DNA from: Pseudomonadales bacterium
GTDB lineage: Bacteria; Pseudomonadota; Gammaproteobacteria; Pseudomonadales; Halieaceae
NCBI GenBank assembly: GCA_024234815.1
Contig: JACKNO010000006.1
Span: forward strand, 62,001-126,000
DNA length: 64,000 bases
Reading direction: 5' to 3'
Every line of letters begins with the position of its first letter. Position 1 is the first letter of the stretch. Both the position numbers and the translations under genes were made by a program. Positions 8,746-16,945 of this stretch are shown here, piece after piece. Under the pieces are notes generated by a model, which was not told the DNA's origin, did no database searches, and saw nothing but the letters and a program-made list of their open reading frames with translations.

Positions 8746-10440
8746 CTAGCGGCAGATAGCCGCCGCAAGATCCCAGGGTCGGTCGGCAAGCAGGTCGGTA
8801 TTGCGCGACACGACCTTGTTGGCCGCGTTGGCGGGTCGTATCGTCTGCAGGTAAACCCCGGGCGCCGGCGGACAGACATGCCATTGCGGCTGACTCAGCA
8901 GGCCGTCGAACGGCCGCTCACGCCACTCGGTCATCACGGTAAAATCGGTCTGCAGGGCGGTAATGAAGCCGGGGCCATAGGTCCGCGTATCCGGCGCCAC
9001 CAGTAGATTGATCCGGTTTTCGGCGGAGCGCTCCAGCAGGCCCGTATGCAACTCCCAGTCTTCCAGCGGCGACAGCGGCACAGCGACCACCTCCACCCCG
9101 GCCATGGCGAGCAGGCGAAAAGTCTCGGGATATATGCTGTCGTCGGATGTAATCACGGCCACGCGCCCCAGCGGCAGGTCAACGGAACCGAAACTATCGA
9201 CCAGCCGGCTGTACTCGTGGCGCGCGCAGGCGTGCACCTGGGCCTGGCAGTGAACAATGCCATCGGCGCCCACCAGGACCGCGCAGTACTGGTAGCCATC
9301 GTCTGCGTTGCCGCGTACCAGCGCTGTGGCAACGTGGGCGCCGGCGCAGGCCTGGGCCAGCCTGGCTACCGCCTGCTCGCCGAACGCAACGGCCTCGGCC
9401 AGGTCGCCGGAGGGACTCTCCAGGGGCGGCAGCGCAACCAGTTCCGCACCCGCCGCAACCGCCTCCGCTACACGCGCACAGGCTTCATCGAGATCGCCGC
9501 CGGTCGCCAACTGCACCACCGCGACTTCGGCCTCGGCCCTGCCTGACATGGCGGGCAGGGCCTGGCCTGCCGGGTCCGAACCTATGGCCCTGTACAACTC
9601 GGGCCTGCGGCTGCGGAATATGTCGGTGCCGTCCGGACGGCGCTTGTCATCGGCAACAGCCGGGTCGATATCCGCGTAGATGTACTGCGGCTCGTTGCGG
9701 GAGGCCATGGCCAGCACGGTTCCGTCCGGCGCCACCACCTGGCTCTCGCCGGCTCCGCACAGGAAATCCAGGGGAATGCCGGTGGCGGCGCTTATCCCCT
9801 CCAGCATAGGCTCGGGCACAAGCGGCCCGACCTTATTGGCGGCGATCACGAATACCTTATTCTCCGCCGCCCGCACCGGAATGTGCAGGGAGGCCTCGTC
9901 AGTGGCGAAGGAGTTGAGACTGTTGAGCATGAGTTGGGCGCCGTTGAGGGCGAGACAGCGCGGCGTCTCGTTGATCACACCGTCCATGCAGGCATAGAGG
10001 CCCAGCCTGCCGATGGCGGTGGCGACCACAGGCCCCTCGGTCACCGCTCTGGCCAGGAAGTCGTTCTCGTGGCCGATATAGATTTGCTTGGTATTGTCCG
10101 CCAGCAACTCCCCGGACGGCCCATAAAGCAGGCTGGAACCGGTTGCGCTGCCGTCCTCGCGCTGCACCGTGCAATTCACTACCACGTGAAAACCGTGTTC
10201 CCTGGCCTTGTCGGCAATGGCGGCGAGGAAGGGTCCGTCCAGCCGCACCGATACGTCGAAACAGTGCTGCTTGTCCTCATACCACGACAGGTGATTGCAG
10301 AATTCGGGCAATACCACCAGTTGGGGCAGGCACTGGCTGGCCTGGTCGAGCCAGTGCAGGCAGGTAGCGAGGTTGGCCTCCAGGTCGGCACCCACGTGAA
10401 ACTGGGCTGCCGCCACGCGAATTGTAAGGGCTTTTGTCAT
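8746..10440 (-). CDS. tandem carbon-nitrogen hydrolase (nitrilase fold), second domain inactive-looking
   Basis: 564 residues made of two nitrilase-superfamily domains. The first (about 1-290) keeps the Glu-Lys-Cys triad: Glu46 in VVLPEF, Lys118 in NTKQIYIG and Cys151 in YACMDGVINE. The second (about 305-564) has the same layout but reads ALPPLES, VHACARHEY and ITSDDSIYPE, so the Lys and the nucleophilic Cys are lost. The family hydrolyses amides, nitriles or carbamoyl groups. It is the first gene of the minus-strand series. A dead second domain could serve in assembly or substrate binding. With at least six other amide, imide or lactam hydrolases nearby, an N-heterocycle product is a likely substrate. 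Confidence 0.85.
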   Translation of the reverse strand: MTKALTIRVAAAQFHVGADLEANLATCLHWLDQASQCLPQLVVLPEFCNHLSWYEDKQHCFDVSVRLDGPFLAAIADKAREHGFHVVVNCTVQREDGSATGSSLLYGPSGELLADNTKQIYIGHENDFLARAVTEGPVVATAIGRLGLYACMDGVINETPRCLALNGAQLMLNSLNSFATDEASLHIPVRAAENKVFVIAANKVGPLVPEPMLEGISAATGIPLDFLCGAGESQVVAPDGTVLAMASRNEPQYIYADIDPAVADDKRRPDGTDIFRSRRPELYRAIGSDPAGQALPAMSGRAEAEVAVVQLATGGDLDEACARVAEAVAAGAELVALPPLESPSGDLAEAVAFGEQAVARLAQACAGAHVATALVRGNADDGYQYCAVLVGADGIVHCQAQVHACARHEYSRLVDSFGSVDLPLGRVAVITSDDSIYPETFRLLAMAGVEVVAVPLSPLEDWELHTGLLERSAENRINLLVAPDTRTYGPGFITALQTDFTVMTEWRERPFDGLLSQPQWHVCPPAPGVYLQTIRPANAANKVVSRNTDLLADRPWDLAAAICR

Positions 10441-10537
10441 GGTCTTCGGGTCACTCGGTATCCATCGGGCAGGTCCAGCTTACGATGCGCGCCCGCACTC
10501 GCGGATGACAAAAGTCAAAAGGAACTGGACGGCAAAT

Positions 10538-10553
10538 GTTATATTCCTATAAC
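10538..10553. promoter_or_regulatory. inverted repeat in divergent promoter
   Basis: Perfect AT-rich inverted repeat GTTATA-TTCC-TATAAC in the 172-bp gap between the divergent nitrilase-type and membrane-protein genes. It is a good operator candidate for one or both. It differs from the TGATATATCA motif elsewhere, and the 4-bp spacer does not match a Zur box. Confidence 0.45.
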
Positions 10554-10612
10554 TTTAGTTTTTTTGGCCAAGAGAGGCAATCTCGCCTCGCCAGCCACCC
10601 GGTAAATAGTCC

Positions 10613-11278
10613 ATGAACGAATTCCTGCTACTCAAGTTTGCCCACATCATCGCTCTCGTTTATTGGCTCGGGGGGGACCTCGGCACGTTCCTGGCCAGCA
10701 AACAGGTCATCAATCGCGAGCTGTCGGCTGAATCGCGGCATACCGCGCTCAAAATCATGCTGGCCTGTGATATGGGACCCAAGCTGGCTATGCCGCTCAT
10801 TTTCGGACTGGGCGTTCACCTGGCCTGGCTTGGGGGTATGCTCGCCATTTCCGGCAACGCCGTGGCGCTGGCCTGGCTGCTGTCGCTGTACTGGTTCGCG
10901 GTGGTGATGGTGCTGTCCCTTTACGAAGGCGGGCCCTTCACCATTCTCCTGTCAAAAATCGACTTCTATTTCAGGATAGTCGTAGCGCTGGCCATCTTCG
11001 GCTGGGCCGGCAGCCTGCTGCTGGGCACCCAGGGTGAAGCCGCCCACTGGGCCGCCTGGAAACTCATCGTCTTTGCCGCCATGGTTGTCTGCGGTATCGC
11101 GATACGACTGCGCCTGAAGCCGTTCCTGCCCGCTTTTCTCGAACTGGTAAGCAAGGGGCCCAGCGAAGCCGGCAACCGCGTGATGGAAAAGTCCATCGGC
11201 CAGTGCCGCCCCTTCGTCTGGTGTATCTGGGCCGGCCTGTTTCTCAATACCGCCCTGGGCGTTCATCTCATCGGGTGA
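10613..11278 (+). CDS. integral membrane protein of unknown function
   Basis: 221 residues with about six hydrophobic segments and short loops. The start shows HIIALVYWLGGDLGTFLASK, a first helix containing a YWLGGD motif reminiscent of small heme-linked or CopD-like membrane proteins. I do not recognise the family. His11 and Asp22, near the first helix, could be functional. It lies 64 bp before an MFS gene on the same strand and is divergent from the nitrilase-type gene, so it may belong to transport or redox work of the tetrapyrrole block. Confidence 0.7.
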   Translation: MNEFLLLKFAHIIALVYWLGGDLGTFLASKQVINRELSAESRHTALKIMLACDMGPKLAMPLIFGLGVHLAWLGGMLAISGNAVALAWLLSLYWFAVVMVLSLYEGGPFTILLSKIDFYFRIVVALAIFGWAGSLLLGTQGEAAHWAAWKLIVFAAMVVCGIAIRLRLKPFLPAFLELVSKGPSEAGNRVMEKSIGQCRPFVWCIWAGLFLNTALGVHLIG

Positions 11279-11342
11279 CAGCGTGATGATCCACTGGCGT
11301 CTACGACTCGTATACCCAGCCAATAGCAACCTGGACTGACTC

Positions 11343-12680
11343 ATGACAGAGCTTACACCGAACGCCCCTGCCAAGCTGCGCTTCCTCGGACTGAACCTGA
11401 ACGGCGGCGTACTGGGCGGCCATATGCTCACGTTCTACCTGGCGTGCTACATGGCCATCATGCTCGCCACCTTCGTACCCCAGACCCAACCCTTCCTGCT
11501 GGCGGAGGTGCTGAAACTGGACCCGTGGCGGCAGGGCGTGGTGAGCGGCAACCTCAATTTCTGGGGTGAAATCGTCATTATCGTGACCGTGGGGCTGTGG
11601 GGCTCCCTGTCTGATCGCGTAGGGCGCCGGGCGGTCACCGCCATGGGCTTTGCCCTGATCGCCGCCGGCATCTTCATGTATGGCTTCGCCAGGGATATTC
11701 CCGGCCTGCTCATCGGTCGCGTCATCTACTCCGCGGGCATTGCCGCCGTCAGCACCATGCTGATCACCCTGATGGCCGACTACGTAAAAAATCCCAGCCG
11801 GGGCAAGGCGACGGGCTACCTCGGCATCATGAACGGCCTCGGCGCAATGACCGCGGCCCTGTTCCTGCTGAAACTGCCAGCGATATTCAAAAGCGGCGGG
11901 ATGAACGCCGAAGAGGCGGCCTTCGCAACCTATGCCACCATGGCAGCCATCACTTTCGCGGTCGGCGTGGTGATGTTTTTCTGCCTGCGAGCGGGCCGCG
12001 AGCAGGGATCCGCCAACAAAACACCGATGCTGCGCCAGTTGCGCGAAGGCATCGCCGAGGGGCGGCGCCCCATCATCGCGCTGGCCTATACCTCATCCTT
12101 CGTGGCGCGCGGCAACCTGGCGGTGGTAGGGACTTTTTTTACCCTGTGGGCGTCGGTCTACGGCACCCAGGAACTCGGCCTGACCTCAGCTGAAGCAATC
12201 AAAAAGGGGGGCGGCATCCTCGCCATTTCCTACATGGCCTCGCTGCTGAGCGCCCCCCTGTTCGGCATCATGTCGGACCGCATGAACCGGGTCAGCGCCC
12301 TGGCCGTCAGTCTCCTGGTTGGCGCGGTGGGTTACGGCAGCACCTACTGGCTGGACGATCCATTCAGTGTGCCGACGATCATCAGCCTGATCTTGATCGG
12401 CATGGCGGAGGTCGGGTGCATTATCACCAGCGGCGTATTGATAGCGGAGCAGGCGCCGGACCGGCTGCGCGGTTCGGTGGTTGGCGTCTTCACCCTCACC
12501 GGTGCTGTCGGCATCCTGGTGGCCAGCGTGGTGGGCGGGTACCTGTTTGATCACTGGCTGAAAACCGGCCCGTTCGTGTTCTTCGGGCTGATCTCGGCGT
12601 TCGTTCTGGTGTGGGCGGTATTCCTGCGCGGCCGCCCCGCCGGTTCCTGTGCCGCGATGGCTACGACGGCAAATCGCTGA
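11343..12680 (+). CDS. MFS transporter
   Basis: Major facilitator permease of 445 residues with about twelve helices. The MFS loop motif is seen as GSLSDRVGRRA after helix 2, and a second copy GIMSDRMNRVS follows helix 8. A long N-terminal tail precedes helix 1. It follows the small membrane protein in the same direction and ends 20 bp inside the convergent SDR gene. The neighbouring SDR, RCCR-like and Rieske genes suggest a role in movement of a tetrapyrrole-derived product, but nothing in the protein shows the substrate. Confidence 0.85.
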   Translation: MTELTPNAPAKLRFLGLNLNGGVLGGHMLTFYLACYMAIMLATFVPQTQPFLLAEVLKLDPWRQGVVSGNLNFWGEIVIIVTVGLWGSLSDRVGRRAVTAMGFALIAAGIFMYGFARDIPGLLIGRVIYSAGIAAVSTMLITLMADYVKNPSRGKATGYLGIMNGLGAMTAALFLLKLPAIFKSGGMNAEEAAFATYATMAAITFAVGVVMFFCLRAGREQGSANKTPMLRQLREGIAEGRRPIIALAYTSSFVARGNLAVVGTFFTLWASVYGTQELGLTSAEAIKKGGGILAISYMASLLSAPLFGIMSDRMNRVSALAVSLLVGAVGYGSTYWLDDPFSVPTIISLILIGMAEVGCIITSGVLIAEQAPDRLRGSVVGVFTLTGAVGILVASVVGGYLFDHWLKTGPFVFFGLISAFVLVWAVFLRGRPAGSCAAMATTANR

Positions 12681-13461
12681 ACAGGTCGCGTTTGTTAAAC
12701 GCGGCTCCCATGAAACGGCGGAACGCCTTGCCCGTGGTCAGCCAGGCCACCTTCGCGCCGCTCTTGTCCGCCTTGAGGATGCCGTCCACCAGGAACGGGG
12801 TCACGGTTTCGACCTTGTCGCCAAGAATATTGAATATCTTCTTGCTCTTCTCCCACTCCGGCGAGGACAGATCGTAGTCCCCGGTCAAAAGCTCTGTGAC
12901 CACGATGCCCGGACTCAGGGTGCAGACCTGCACCGGCGTCCCCTTCACCTCTTTCTGCAAGGACTCGTTGATGTAGTTCACCGCGCGCTTGGTGGCACCG
13001 TAAGCGCACATGCCGGGCTGCATCTGGCCACCACTGCCGAAGCCCTCCATATTCCATACCTGGCCCCCACCCTGGGCCTGCATACCCGCCAGCGCCACCC
13101 GGTTGGCGAGCAACACGCCCCCCAGGTTCACCTCAACAATGCGGCTCAGGATTGCGGGATCAGTTTCCCAAAGTGGCTTGCGCGGGGCGCTGATGCCCGC
13201 GTTGTTGATCCACACATCGACTCGGCCAAAACGACTGGCCGCCTCGTCCCAGAGTGCCTGTAACTGCTCGACATCGGTAATTTCACAGGCTTTGCCGGCG
13301 ACGCGCGCGCTGTCGTGCTGGGCGGCCAGCTCCGCCACTACCGCGTCCACCGCAGCGGGCTGTCTGCCACTGATCATGACTTTACAGCCCCGGGACAGAA
13401 AATTCTCCGCCAGCCCGCGACCGATACCCCGGGTGCTGCCGGTAATGACTACTGTTTTCAT
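12661..13461 (-). CDS. SDR oxidoreductase resembling chlorophyll b reductase (NOL/NYC1)
   Basis: 266 residues, classical short-chain dehydrogenase. Seen are the cofactor motif TGSTRGIG (7-14), VWINNAG (83-89) and the catalytic Tyr154-x3-Lys158. Remembered NOL/NYC1 sequences share unusually specific stretches: NM-(E/D)-G-x-GSGG (here 137-145), SPGIVVTELL (183-192) and a following FNI segment (210-212). NOL/NYC1 reduces the 7-formyl of chlorophyll(ide) b with NADPH. The ATG is chosen because the cofactor motif starts six residues later; a longer frame upstream adds a non-SDR tail. It is divergent from the lipocalin-like and RCCR-like genes and shares their promoter region. A general SDR is the alternative. 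Confidence 0.6.
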   Translation of the reverse strand: MKTVVITGSTRGIGRGLAENFLSRGCKVMISGRQPAAVDAVVAELAAQHDSARVAGKACEITDVEQLQALWDEAASRFGRVDVWINNAGISAPRKPLWETDPAILSRIVEVNLGGVLLANRVALAGMQAQGGGQVWNMEGFGSGGQMQPGMCAYGATKRAVNYINESLQKEVKGTPVQVCTLSPGIVVTELLTGDYDLSSPEWEKSKKIFNILGDKVETVTPFLVDGILKADKSGAKVAWLTTGKAFRRFMGAAFNKRDLFSDLPS

Positions 13462-13555
13462 GGTCTTGCCTCTGATCTCCCGTGGGGAGTTTGCCTGTTG
13501 CCCGATACACACCGCACGGTTGCTGTCATTCCCATGGCGGCATTACTTGTATTAT

Positions 13556-13565
13556 TGATATATCA
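13556..13565. promoter_or_regulatory. TGATATATCA palindrome
   Basis: Perfect 10-bp palindrome inside a 14-base string (TTGATATATCATTA, from 13555) that recurs exactly upstream of the GntR regulator at 27213. It lies in the 149-bp gap between the SDR gene and the divergent lipocalin-like gene. Candidate operator of the GntR/HutC-type protein. Confidence 0.55.
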
Positions 13566-13610
13566 TTATGACTCCGTTGCGCAACCCCATCTATCATTAC
13601 TGGAAAAATT

Positions 13611-14213
13611 ATGAGCAAACGCTACCCGGTATTTCCCGTAGGCTCAGTGGGCTACAACCTGATGCTGCTGCGCGGCACCTGGCACGACCATATAGAACTG
13701 TACAACCTCGACGGCACCCCGCTGGACGATGACTCTGCAACCGGCAGCGGCACACCGGGGCCGGGCCCGTTCGACAACCTGGTCTACATCGACTTCGATG
13801 GCGAAATCCTGCACCTGACCAATGTGCATATCCGCGGGCGCGAGTTCGCGGCCAAAACCTTCACCGGTAAACTCAGGGACGAGCTGCTGGTGTTCGACCC
13901 TCTCGGACCCGGGGCCTACGAGAACATCGGTATGTCGGGCGGGCCGGGCATCCTGACTTTCAATGCCCGCAAGCTGGGAGCTGCGACCGATGTCTATATG
14001 GAGCCGGACTTCATCATACTCACCGCGCCGGGAGAACGGGTCCGCCATACTGTACTGTACCGCCATGGCGAGGCGGTGCGCACCCTGACCGCCAGGGGTA
14101 CGCGCCTGTGGCCCACCTGCGACCGGCGCCACCCGCTGGACCCGCGCGGCGAGGACGGCCCGGTCCACGAGGAGCCCTTCAGCGCGGATATCTGGTCGCA
14201 TCTTGCGGAATAG
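13611..14213 (+). CDS. lipocalin-like beta-rich protein of unknown function
   Basis: 200 residues, no signal peptide or membrane helix. The sequence is rich in alternating beta strands with Gly/Asp turns (HDHIELYNLDG, YIDFDGEILHLTNVHIRG), which suggests a small beta-barrel of lipocalin/MoaF type. I do not recognise a catalytic motif. It starts a plus-strand trio with a small membrane protein and the better RCCR-like gene, and its promoter carries the TGATATATCA palindrome. Binding of a hydrophobic tetrapyrrole intermediate is a reasonable guess, but it is only a guess. Confidence 0.6.
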   Translation: MSKRYPVFPVGSVGYNLMLLRGTWHDHIELYNLDGTPLDDDSATGSGTPGPGPFDNLVYIDFDGEILHLTNVHIRGREFAAKTFTGKLRDELLVFDPLGPGAYENIGMSGGPGILTFNARKLGAATDVYMEPDFIILTAPGERVRHTVLYRHGEAVRTLTARGTRLWPTCDRRHPLDPRGEDGPVHEEPFSADIWSHLAE

Positions 14214-14240
14214 TCGGCTATTTTTACAGTGGAGGCATTT

Positions 14241-14651
14241 ATGAAATACCTGCGATCCATACTCAGCGTACTCAGCGCACCAGTCATCTACGGCATGCTT
14301 TGCGTTCCGGCCGTGGAGTTTCTCTACGGGCGCTTCCCCCAACATGTCAACGAATCCGGGGGCACCAGCCATGTTCCCCTGCTGCTGGGGACCGAGTTGC
14401 TGCAACTGCTGTTTCTTTTCGTCTGCGGATACGTGACCGCCCTGTTGGCGCCTGGCAACATTCGCACTCACGCATGGGTGGCCACTGTCCTGATGCTCGG
14501 CATCGGCATATCCGTCCAGCTCAGCTTCTGGGATGCCGCGCCTGTCTGGCACCACTTCGTATTCTTCGCGTGTATTGTGATCGGCATGATCGCCGGCGCC
14601 AATCTGCGGCAGCGCCAGCTGGCGGGAACGGGGGCGAGCAACCGCGCCTGA
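14241..14651 (+). CDS. small integral membrane protein of unknown function
   Basis: 136 residues with about four hydrophobic segments: an N-terminal helix (SVLSAPVIYGMLCVPAVEFL), two in the middle and one near the end. A GGAGG-like site precedes the ATG. It lies 27 bp after the lipocalin-like gene and 125 bp before the RCCR-like gene. No family is recognised; it may hold or feed the neighbouring enzymes at the membrane. Confidence 0.65.
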   Translation: MKYLRSILSVLSAPVIYGMLCVPAVEFLYGRFPQHVNESGGTSHVPLLLGTELLQLLFLFVCGYVTALLAPGNIRTHAWVATVLMLGIGISVQLSFWDAAPVWHHFVFFACIVIGMIAGANLRQRQLAGTGASNRA

Positions 14652-14686
14652 CGCGCGATACGAAGGGTAAAAAGCCGCTCGCCAAA

Positions 14687-14700
14687 TTGATTTTAATCAA
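14687..14700. promoter_or_regulatory. perfect FNR box upstream of RCCR-like gene B
   Basis: TTGAT-TTTA-ATCAA is an exact match to the FNR consensus TTGAT-N4-ATCAA. It lies in the 125-bp gap before the RCCR-like gene, with its centre about 83 bp upstream of the ATG. An FNR-type recognition helix is encoded at 22864, so autonomous control within this locus is likely. Confidence 0.7.
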
Positions 14701-14776
14701 GCGTTGGCCTGCCGGGCTGGTCTACTATCGGCTGAAAATACCGGGCATCGGCCTCGAAACCTACAAGGGAAATCCA

Positions 14777-15595
14777 ATGAGCGAACGCATTCTTACCCCC
14801 ATCATCGACCTGGTAGAACAGTCGCCCGACGTGGATAACCGCGAGGTATTCAACCAGTTGTGGGCAATCCTGGCCGCCATGGATGAAAAGATCCGGGCCC
14901 GCTTCAAGTTGGAACTGGACCCCTGCTGCGAGCGCTTCGACGATTACAAGAGCATCAGCGTGGGTGAGGGAGCCGAGGGCTGCCTGCGAACCTATACCGG
15001 TCCCGAAATCGACTGGTACGTGCACTCCTATATCGGCTCGCCGGAATCGACCTTTACCAATATGCACATCACGATCAGCCTGGGCCCCCAGTACCTGGTA
15101 CCCAACTTTGGTTTTGCCCTGGGCACGGTGCCGGACCTGTTCATGTACATGGATTACATACCCAGGGTCGACCTGCTGTCCAATATTGACTACGTGGACC
15201 AGTACTACACCGAAGTAAACGAAGAGTACCTGGACCTGCAGTCCGACGAGCGCTTCAACCCTTTCATCAGCCGCGACCTTTACACCCGGGTGGCGATGAC
15301 CCCCACCGCCGTGGGTTACACCGCCAAGGCGGAGGAGGACATTATCGCCAAGGTGCGCGGCATTGCCTTCGAGCGCCTTGACCGCTGGCTCGGCTGGGTG
15401 GATGCCGCCACGCCCACACCGGTCGCTGACAGGGCCGCCATCGCCACCCGCGACCAGCAGATACGCCAGAACATCTGTGAGCGTGACCCGGCCAATAACC
15501 TCGGCGACAGGCTGTTCGGCAAGGACAACGCCGCTGCCATGGTAGCCACCCTGTGGGGCGGTGCACGCACCTTGCCGCGACCCAGCGGCGACTGA
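14777..15595 (+). CDS. red chlorophyll catabolite reductase-like protein (copy B)
   Basis: 272 residues. The core motifs of plant RCCR as I remember them are all present in order: MDYIPRVDL (125-133), YVDQYY (139-144), SRDLYTRV (165-172), TPTAVGY (175-181) and a C-terminal segment RDQQIRQNICERDPANNLGDRLFG (starting at 225) that mirrors the RCCR end. RCCR takes electrons from ferredoxin to reduce the C20/C1 bond of red chlorophyll catabolite, giving a primary fluorescent catabolite. No transit or signal peptide is visible, so it acts in the cytoplasm. A perfect FNR box precedes it. A related bilin reductase activity is the main alternative. Confidence 0.65.
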   Translation: MSERILTPIIDLVEQSPDVDNREVFNQLWAILAAMDEKIRARFKLELDPCCERFDDYKSISVGEGAEGCLRTYTGPEIDWYVHSYIGSPESTFTNMHITISLGPQYLVPNFGFALGTVPDLFMYMDYIPRVDLLSNIDYVDQYYTEVNEEYLDLQSDERFNPFISRDLYTRVAMTPTAVGYTAKAEEDIIAKVRGIAFERLDRWLGWVDAATPTPVADRAAIATRDQQIRQNICERDPANNLGDRLFGKDNAAAMVATLWGGARTLPRPSGD

Positions 15596-15607
15596 GCAGA
15601 TGCAGCG

Positions 15608-15643
15608 GGAGGGCGAAACCCCTCCGGCTGAGTGAGGGCTCAG
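15608..15643. terminator. hairpins between convergent genes
   Basis: Two small hairpins (GGAGGG/CCCTCC and CTGAG/CTCAG) lie between the end of the RCCR-like gene and the end of the convergent MFS gene. No clear T-run follows, so a bidirectional terminator is likely but not certain. Confidence 0.4.
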
Positions 15644-16869
15644 TGGCTAAGCGTCGTACCGCGCTTTAGCCAGAGGCCGCGGGCTGACCAGCAGACCAGG
15701 GCGACACTCGCCATCAGCGCACTGGCCACAAAGGGGGCAGGAGCTCCGTAGGAGTCCCACAACCACCCGGCCAGCACGCTGGCCAACAGCATCGCCACAC
15801 TCCCGACCAGGTTGAATATGCCGAAGGCCGTACCGCGCAAGCGGGCGGGCGCCGTGTCGGCCACCAGGGCCGCCAGCACGCCACTGGTGAGCCCCATGTA
15901 CAGGCCCCACAGCGCCACACCCGCCATTACCGCCCACAGGCCGGTGGCCGCGGCCAATACGATATCGGCTGCGATGATAGTGAGAAATCCACATACGATA
16001 GGAGCGCCTCGCCCGAACTCGTCTGAAATCAGGCCTGCCGGATAGGCGGATAAAGCATAGACAACATTCATGACGATAAAGACCAGGGGTATCAGGCCCA
16101 GGCCGAGCCCCAGGTCCTGGGCGCGCAACACCAGGAAGGCCTCGCTGAAGCCCGCCAGGGTCAGGATCGCGCCCAGCGCAACCGTGATCCAGTACGCTTT
16201 ACCAAGCTGCCTGACATCGCCCAGGCTCAGGGGCGGGCTGACTGTGCCCGCTGCCTCGGCCCGCGCCGGTTCCTTTACCGCAAACAGCAGGATCAATACC
16301 GCTATCGCCGCGGGGAAGGCGGCAAACCAGAATACCGCGCGGATGTCGTTGGCCAGCAGGGCCATCAGCAGCAGCGCCGCCAACGGCCCGATAAATGCCC
16401 CCACCGAATCCAGGGACTGGCGTATTCCATAGCTGGCACCGCGCACTCGCTCGGGAGTGATGTCTGCTATCAGGGCGTCCCGGGGCGCGCCCCGGATTCC
16501 CTTGCCCAGACGATCGACGAATCGCGCGCCCACCACCAGGCCCGCGGAAGAGGCAATGGCGAACACCGGCTTGGTCAGTGCAGCCAGGCCGTAGCCAAGC
16601 AGCGCCAGGGGCTTGCGCCGGGGCAGGATATCGCTGAGCACCCCGGAGAACATCTTTGTTATCAGCGCTATCGCTTGCGCCGCGCCTTCGATCAATCCGA
16701 CACTGGTGTAGCTCAGGCCAATTACAGACACAAAGAATACGGGCAGCAGGCTCTGCACCATTTCCGAGGACACGTCCATGAACAGGCTGACCAGGCCCAG
16801 GGCCCATACCCCGGAAGGAATATCGCGAAATCGTCTCCCGACCCTGTTTCTGTCCGCAGTCTTGCTCAC
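15640..16869 (-). CDS. MFS transporter
   Basis: Major facilitator permease of 409 residues, about twelve helices. The segment after helix 2 reads GVLSDILPRRKPLALLGYGL, and the cytoplasmic loop near helix 4 reads RLGKGIRGAPRDALIAD, a pattern I associate with one MFS subgroup. The start is GTG. It is convergent with the RCCR-like gene and divergent from a membrane-anchored hydrolase gene. This is the third MFS gene of the window; export or import of a breakdown product is inferred. Confidence 0.85.
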   Translation of the reverse strand: MSKTADRNRVGRRFRDIPSGVWALGLVSLFMDVSSEMVQSLLPVFFVSVIGLSYTSVGLIEGAAQAIALITKMFSGVLSDILPRRKPLALLGYGLAALTKPVFAIASSAGLVVGARFVDRLGKGIRGAPRDALIADITPERVRGASYGIRQSLDSVGAFIGPLAALLLMALLANDIRAVFWFAAFPAAIAVLILLFAVKEPARAEAAGTVSPPLSLGDVRQLGKAYWITVALGAILTLAGFSEAFLVLRAQDLGLGLGLIPLVFIVMNVVYALSAYPAGLISDEFGRGAPIVCGFLTIIAADIVLAAATGLWAVMAGVALWGLYMGLTSGVLAALVADTAPARLRGTAFGIFNLVGSVAMLLASVLAGWLWDSYGAPAPFVASALMASVALVCWSARGLWLKRGTTLSH

Positions 16870-16895
16870 ACAGGCAACTACTCGCTATGTTCACT

Positions 16896-16909
16896 TTGAT
16901 TTTCGCCAA
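16896..16909. promoter_or_regulatory. weak FNR-like box in divergent promoter
   Basis: TTGAT-TTTC-GCCAA has a perfect left FNR half-site and a poor right half (three of five). It lies between the MFS gene and the anchored hydrolase gene. Reported because three better boxes occur in the same block. Confidence 0.25.
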
Positions 16910-16945
16910 GCGTAATTCATTATGCACCGCAACGGAGCCAAAAAA

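Noticed and set aside
10538..10553. Zur box
   Set aside because: GTTATA and TATAAC arms look right, but the 4-bp spacer does not fit, and neither flanking gene is a zinc gene.
13555..13568. FNR box at the TGATATATCA sites
   Set aside because: The half-sites are spaced by two bases, not four, so these do not fit TTGAT-N4-ATCAA and are treated as a separate motif.
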